Below are positions 6,008 to 8,517 of a stretch of 8,517 bases of DNA, piece after piece (the first letter of the stretch is position 1; each line of letters opens with the position of its first letter). Source of the stretch: Bacteroidales bacterium (GTDB lineage: Bacteria > Bacteroidota > Bacteroidia > Bacteroidales > F082). Under the pieces are notes generated by a model. The model was not told the DNA's origin, did not search any database, and was given only the letters and a program-made list of their open reading frames with translations. The stretch covers positions 1-8,517 of the forward strand of contig CAAGMM010000010.1 in assembly GCA_900771045.1 (NCBI GenBank), read 5' to 3'. The position numbers and the translations under genes were made by a program.

Positions 6008-6774
6008 TGGACTCATACAGCAACAGCATATTGGCCATCCAATGCTCATTGGATGGTTTTTCTTTCGCCATTTACGACTCGATAACGGCGGCTTTTACGC
6101 AAACCGGCTCCGTACAGTCTCTCGCCGAATTTAAGAAACTTAATATTGACACGACTGATTTTCAAAGAGTTATAACCATTATTGATAATAATGAGCATAC
6201 CATCGTGCCAAACGACCTTTATGAAGACTCCAAGAAAAGACAATATCTCGAGTTCTTAGGGCTCGGCAGCGGAATGCAGATTTTCACCGAAGACATTAAC
6301 GCCGTCGATGCCGTCAACATCTTTGCCGTTTCTTCAGAACAACTCGACAACGTATCGAATCTCAACGCGGACATTGAAATCAGACACATTTCGACGGTCT
6401 TCATCAGAGCCGTGATGAACAGATTTCGCGACAGCATAACACCGCGAATAGCCGTTGACGTTCATAGAGATTATTTTGAAATGGCTGCCGTTAATGGCTA
6501 TAATCTATTGATGCACAATATATTCCATTTTAAAACGAAAGAAGATTTCGCCTATTTCCTTTTGTTTGCGATGGAGCAGCTTCACCTCGACGGCGAAATA
6601 ACGCCTCTGTATTTTGCCGGAGCGATTGATGAAAAATCACAGATCGTGGAACTTTGCTCGCATTATATTCGCGACATCCGCTTTTTCAGGAGGGATTCTG
6701 AGACGAAACTCGCGCAAGACATAGAAGGGACACCTTTTTATTGTAATTTCACACTTTTTAATTCTTTGATATGA
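6007..6774 (+). CDS. DUF3822 family protein
   Basis: This 255-residue protein has the length, opening (ILAIQCSLDGFSFAIYD, 8-24) and genomic position beside rsmD that I associate with the DUF3822 family of Bacteroidota. Function is unknown. The body contains HTIVPNDLYED (64-74), a conserved-looking surface that often follows the first beta-sheet in this family. A second repeat of the sheet starts at PRIAVDVHRDYFEMAAVNGYN (146-166). Two halves that each begin with an I-D/L-D-type strand followed by hairpin strands fit the actin-like ASKHA fold, as in PilM-type pilus proteins. That fold call is inference from pattern only. No signal peptide or membrane helix is visible, so it is probably cytoplasmic. 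Start and stop overlap both neighbours (TAATG upstream, ATGA downstream), so all three genes should be translated together. A terminator-shaped hairpin lies inside codons 10-18. Confidence 0.88.
   Translation: MDSYSNSILAIQCSLDGFSFAIYDSITAAFTQTGSVQSLAEFKKLNIDTTDFQRVITIIDNNEHTIVPNDLYEDSKKRQYLEFLGLGSGMQIFTEDINAVDAVNIFAVSSEQLDNVSNLNADIEIRHISTVFIRAVMNRFRDSITPRIAVDVHRDYFEMAAVNGYNLLMHNIFHFKTKEDFAYFLLFAMEQLHLDGEITPLYFAGAIDEKSQIVELCSHYIRDIRFFRRDSETKLAQDIEGTPFYCNFTLFNSLI
6035..6065 (+). terminator. Terminator-like hairpin with T-tract inside the start of the DUF3822 gene
   Basis: CCATCCAAT at 6035-6043 pairs perfectly with ATTGGATGG at 6048-6056 around the loop GCTC, and is followed by T5, C, T3 (6057-6065). 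Two G-T wobbles could extend the stem. This is the textbook layout of an intrinsic terminator on the plus strand, placed 28 bases after the DUF3822 ATG and just after the stop of the preceding gene. It also encodes the family-typical Ser-Leu-Asp-Gly-Phe segment, so the structure could be a by-product of coding constraint. Confidence 0.5.
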
Positions 6775-7304
6775 GAATCATCAGGGGAAGATACCAACGC
6801 CGGCAGATTAACGCGCCGACAAGCCTGCCGGTAAGGCCGACGACGGATATGGCGAAAGAGAGCCTGTTCAACATTCTTGAAAACAATATTGATTTTGAGG
6901 CTTCACGCGCCCTCGACCTCTTCAGCGGCACGGGCAACATTTCGTACGAACTCGTCTCGCGCGGCTGCATCGCCGTAACGGCAGTCGATAAGGACTACGG
7001 CTGCGTGCGCTTCATACGCGAAACCGCGACGAAACTGAATATGAAGGAACTGATGGCGATCAACGCCGACGTTTTTAGATTCCTCAACTCGCATAAGGTC
7101 AAATACGACGTCATATTCGCCGACCCGCCTTACGAAACCGAAGATTACGAAACCATTATCGACCTCGTCTTCAAGAACGAAATGCTCAACACCGACGGGC
7201 TTTTCATCCTCGAACACGACAAAAGACACGACTTCTCGGCCAACCCGCACTTCAAAGAGCACAGAAAATACGGAAAAGTCAACTTTACGTTTTTTGTGAA
7301 TTAG
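6771..7304 (+). CDS. rsmD: RsmD-family 16S rRNA (guanine-N2)-methyltransferase
   Basis: RsmD transfers a methyl group from S-adenosylmethionine to N2 of G966 (E. coli numbering) of 16S rRNA on the assembling small subunit. The 177-residue length is normal for the family. Visible landmarks are the opening MRIIRGRYQRRQI (1-13); the RPTTDMAKESLFNIL segment (22-36), typical of RsmD; the SAM-binding motif I DLFSGTGN (49-56); the acidic end of the second strand, AVDKD (71-75); and the catalytic DPPY (118-121) that defines N-methyltransferases acting on exocyclic amino groups. Its ATG overlaps the DUF3822 stop (ATGA), so it is the last gene of the three-gene operon. No strong terminator follows. The next gene is convergent and its stop lies 98 bases away. 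Confidence 0.95.
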   Translation: MRIIRGRYQRRQINAPTSLPVRPTTDMAKESLFNILENNIDFEASRALDLFSGTGNISYELVSRGCIAVTAVDKDYGCVRFIRETATKLNMKELMAINADVFRFLNSHKVKYDVIFADPPYETEDYETIIDLVFKNEMLNTDGLFILEHDKRHDFSANPHFKEHRKYGKVNFTFFVN

Positions 7305-7317
7305 GGTTGAGAGGTCA

Positions 7318-7359
7318 GGTTTAAGGTTTAAGGTTTAAGGTTTAAGGTTTAAGGTTTAA
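7318..7359. repeat. Perfect 7-base tandem repeat (GGTTTAA) x 6
   Basis: Six exact head-to-tail copies of GGTTTAA fill 42 bases in the 98-base gap between the convergent rsmD and AAA-ATPase-like genes. The array is then lost in looser A/T-rich sequence containing irregular GTCAAA-type words (about 7368-7399). The lack of any mismatch suggests a young or actively maintained array, in contrast to the degenerate heptamer array at 764-818. Confidence 0.95.
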
Positions 7360-7402
7360 TGCTTAAAGTCAAAAAGGTCTAAAAAGTCAAACTGTCAAAT
7401 TG

Positions 7403-8517
7403 TCATTTCCCGATCATCCATTTGTCGATATTGCGGCATTCAGTGCTGAAGTTGACACCTATTTTTATAATGTTTCGTCCGTCAGTTTTGAAAGGCTCGG
7501 CGTAACCTTTTTCATCGATTTGCGCCAACGCCTCCTCGGCAGATTTGTTGAATTTGAACTCGAAAATGTAGATAAAATCTTTCGTCTTTATCGTCATATC
7601 CATACGTCCTTTGTTGGTATGACTCTCAATATCAACGTAATAGCCGCAGAGCGAAGTCAGAATGAACATCACACTCTGAAAATGGCGTTCCTGTTGGGGC
7701 TCGAGTTCGTAAGGACACGCGCTTAAAAATGATTGCAGGCGTTCCATAAAGCCTTCGATGTCGCCGCCGTAAAGCGAGCGCACGAAACGGCTCACCTCAA
7801 ACGCCGACTTTCCCTGAACCGTGTTGGCGTAATAAGGCATCAGAAATTTCAAAAAGCCCTGCTTGACTTCGCGGTTCGGGAAGCCGAGGCGGAACAGTTC
7901 AAACTCCTTGTCATAACCCTTGATTGTCAGGTAGCCGCTCTGGTAGATAACCGGAATCGGGTTTGTTGAGGCTATGTCGATGCTGTTGAGCGTATCGGCA
8001 TCAGGCTCTTCGTGCTCGAGATCGGGCAAATCGTATTGATGCTGCTTCAGCAGTTCGACGAGGTAGGTCGGGGTGCCGGTTTCGAACCACCAAGCCCCAA
8101 TTTCACCTTTGTAAAAGGCGTTAAGTAAGCTGAACGGGTTATAGACACCCGGTTTTTTCTCTTTGCAAAAATGATAGCCGTCGTAATTGTCACGCAGGGC
8201 GGCGTATGTCTCGTCAACGGTCATATTTTGGGCGGAAGCCAATTCGGAAACTTCAACTTCAAAATTGTCGCGGAGTTCCTGTTCGGATATGCCGCAGACG
8301 TCGTGGAATGCGACATCCATCGAGATGTCGTTGAGGTTGTTCAGATCACTGAAGACGCTGACTTTGCCGAACTTCGTCACGCCGGTGAGGAATGCGAACC
8401 TTATGCAGCCGTCCATTGATTTCAGGGCTCCGTAAAAGCCTTTCAGAGTGGCGCGGTAAGCGTCTTGAAGCTCAACGTTTCCGATGGCTTGAAGCAATGG
8501 TTTGTCGTATTCGTCAA
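7403..8517 (-). CDS. AAA-ATPase-like / PD-(D/E)XK nuclease protein (partial, N-terminus beyond right edge)
   Basis: The frame is open to the right edge and ends at TGA 7405-7403. The visible part is 370 residues starting DEYDKPL, the Walker B region of the AAA-ATPase-like family (PF09820), so the Walker A and N-terminus lie outside the window. A TTG at 8497 is not the start, because the conserved motif continues upstream of it. After Walker B come FAFLTGVTKFGKVSVFSDLNN and the NYDGYHF region typical of this family. The C-terminus is a PD-(D/E)XK nuclease-like domain. It has Asp306 in GRMD, then Glu319 and Lys321 in FEFKF, and Gln332 in the AL-Q-I-x-x-K-x-Y helix, so the catalytic residues appear intact. 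These proteins are abundant and multi-copy in Bacteroidales. Their biological role is not established, though a mobile-element or defence-related role is often suspected. It faces rsmD convergently. Confidence 0.9.
   Translation of the reverse strand, partial: DEYDKPLLQAIGNVELQDAYRATLKGFYGALKSMDGCIRFAFLTGVTKFGKVSVFSDLNNLNDISMDVAFHDVCGISEQELRDNFEVEVSELASAQNMTVDETYAALRDNYDGYHFCKEKKPGVYNPFSLLNAFYKGEIGAWWFETGTPTYLVELLKQHQYDLPDLEHEEPDADTLNSIDIASTNPIPVIYQSGYLTIKGYDKEFELFRLGFPNREVKQGFLKFLMPYYANTVQGKSAFEVSRFVRSLYGGDIEGFMERLQSFLSACPYELEPQQERHFQSVMFILTSLCGYYVDIESHTNKGRMDMTIKTKDFIYIFEFKFNKSAEEALAQIDEKGYAEPFKTDGRNIIKIGVNFSTECRNIDKWMIGK

Noticed and set aside
5270..6049. 259-codon minus-strand frame opposite the pseudopilin-like gene
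   Set aside because: It is the antisense shadow of a conserved Bacteroidales protein that has its own promoter and tight operon overlap.
7318..7359. Heptamer array as CRISPR or telomere-like sequence
   Set aside because: Units are 7 bases with no spacers, so it is not CRISPR. Resemblance to eukaryotic TTTAGGG telomere repeats is superficial, and the array is internal between bacterial genes.
8495..8497. TTG as start of the AAA-ATPase-like protein
   Set aside because: The frame continues upstream with DEYDKP, part of the conserved Walker B motif, so the gene is cut by the window edge.

Overview
The window looks like chromosomal DNA of a Bacteroidales-type bacterium (phylum Bacteroidota). Three kinds of evidence point that way. 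Copies of the Bacteroidota -7 promoter box TAnnTTTG lie just upstream of genes, and start codons follow A/T-rich leaders without Shine-Dalgarno sequences. Protein families typical of the group are present: a fimbrillin-like surface lipoprotein, a DUF3822 protein next to rsmD, and an AAA-ATPase-like/PD-(D/E)XK protein. The coding DNA is moderately GC-rich and the intergenic DNA is strongly A/T-rich. I cannot name the genus.

Layout. Positions 1-650 (minus) hold the N-terminal part of a surface lipoprotein that runs off the left edge. Positions 651-1158 are a 508-base spacer with a degenerate 7-base tandem repeat, a 15-base direct repeat beside a G8 run, and a minus-strand promoter followed by a possible 35-codon small ORF. 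From 1159 everything reads plus: an MFS transporter (1159-2349), then a tight cluster of a LOG-family nucleotide phosphoribohydrolase (2399-2992), a P-loop kinase-like/dCMP deaminase fusion (2995-4026) and aspartate kinase (4023-5288). An inverted repeat and an A13 run follow. A second plus-strand operon starts from a good promoter at 5378: a membrane-anchored pseudopilin-like protein (5405-6007), DUF3822 (6007-6774) and RsmD (6771-7304), all overlapping by 1-4 bases. A perfect 7-base repeat array (7318-7359) separates rsmD from a convergent minus-strand AAA-ATPase-like/PD-(D/E)XK protein that runs off the right edge.

How the genes fit together. LOG and the deaminase fusion are separated by 2 bases and both act on nucleoside monophosphates, so they may share a role in nucleotide turnover. 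Aspartate kinase is translationally linked to them (ATGA overlap) although its pathway is amino-acid biosynthesis. In the second operon only RsmD has a firm function (16S rRNA methylation). Its partners are a conserved but uncharacterised pair.

Points most worth a second look: the kinase-deaminase fusion, whose domain order matches the phage-defence deaminase AvcD; a terminator-shaped hairpin with a T-tract inside the first codons of the DUF3822 gene; and the small ORF with its own promoter in the left spacer. I see no complete undescribed system, rRNA, tRNA, CRISPR array or insertion sequence.
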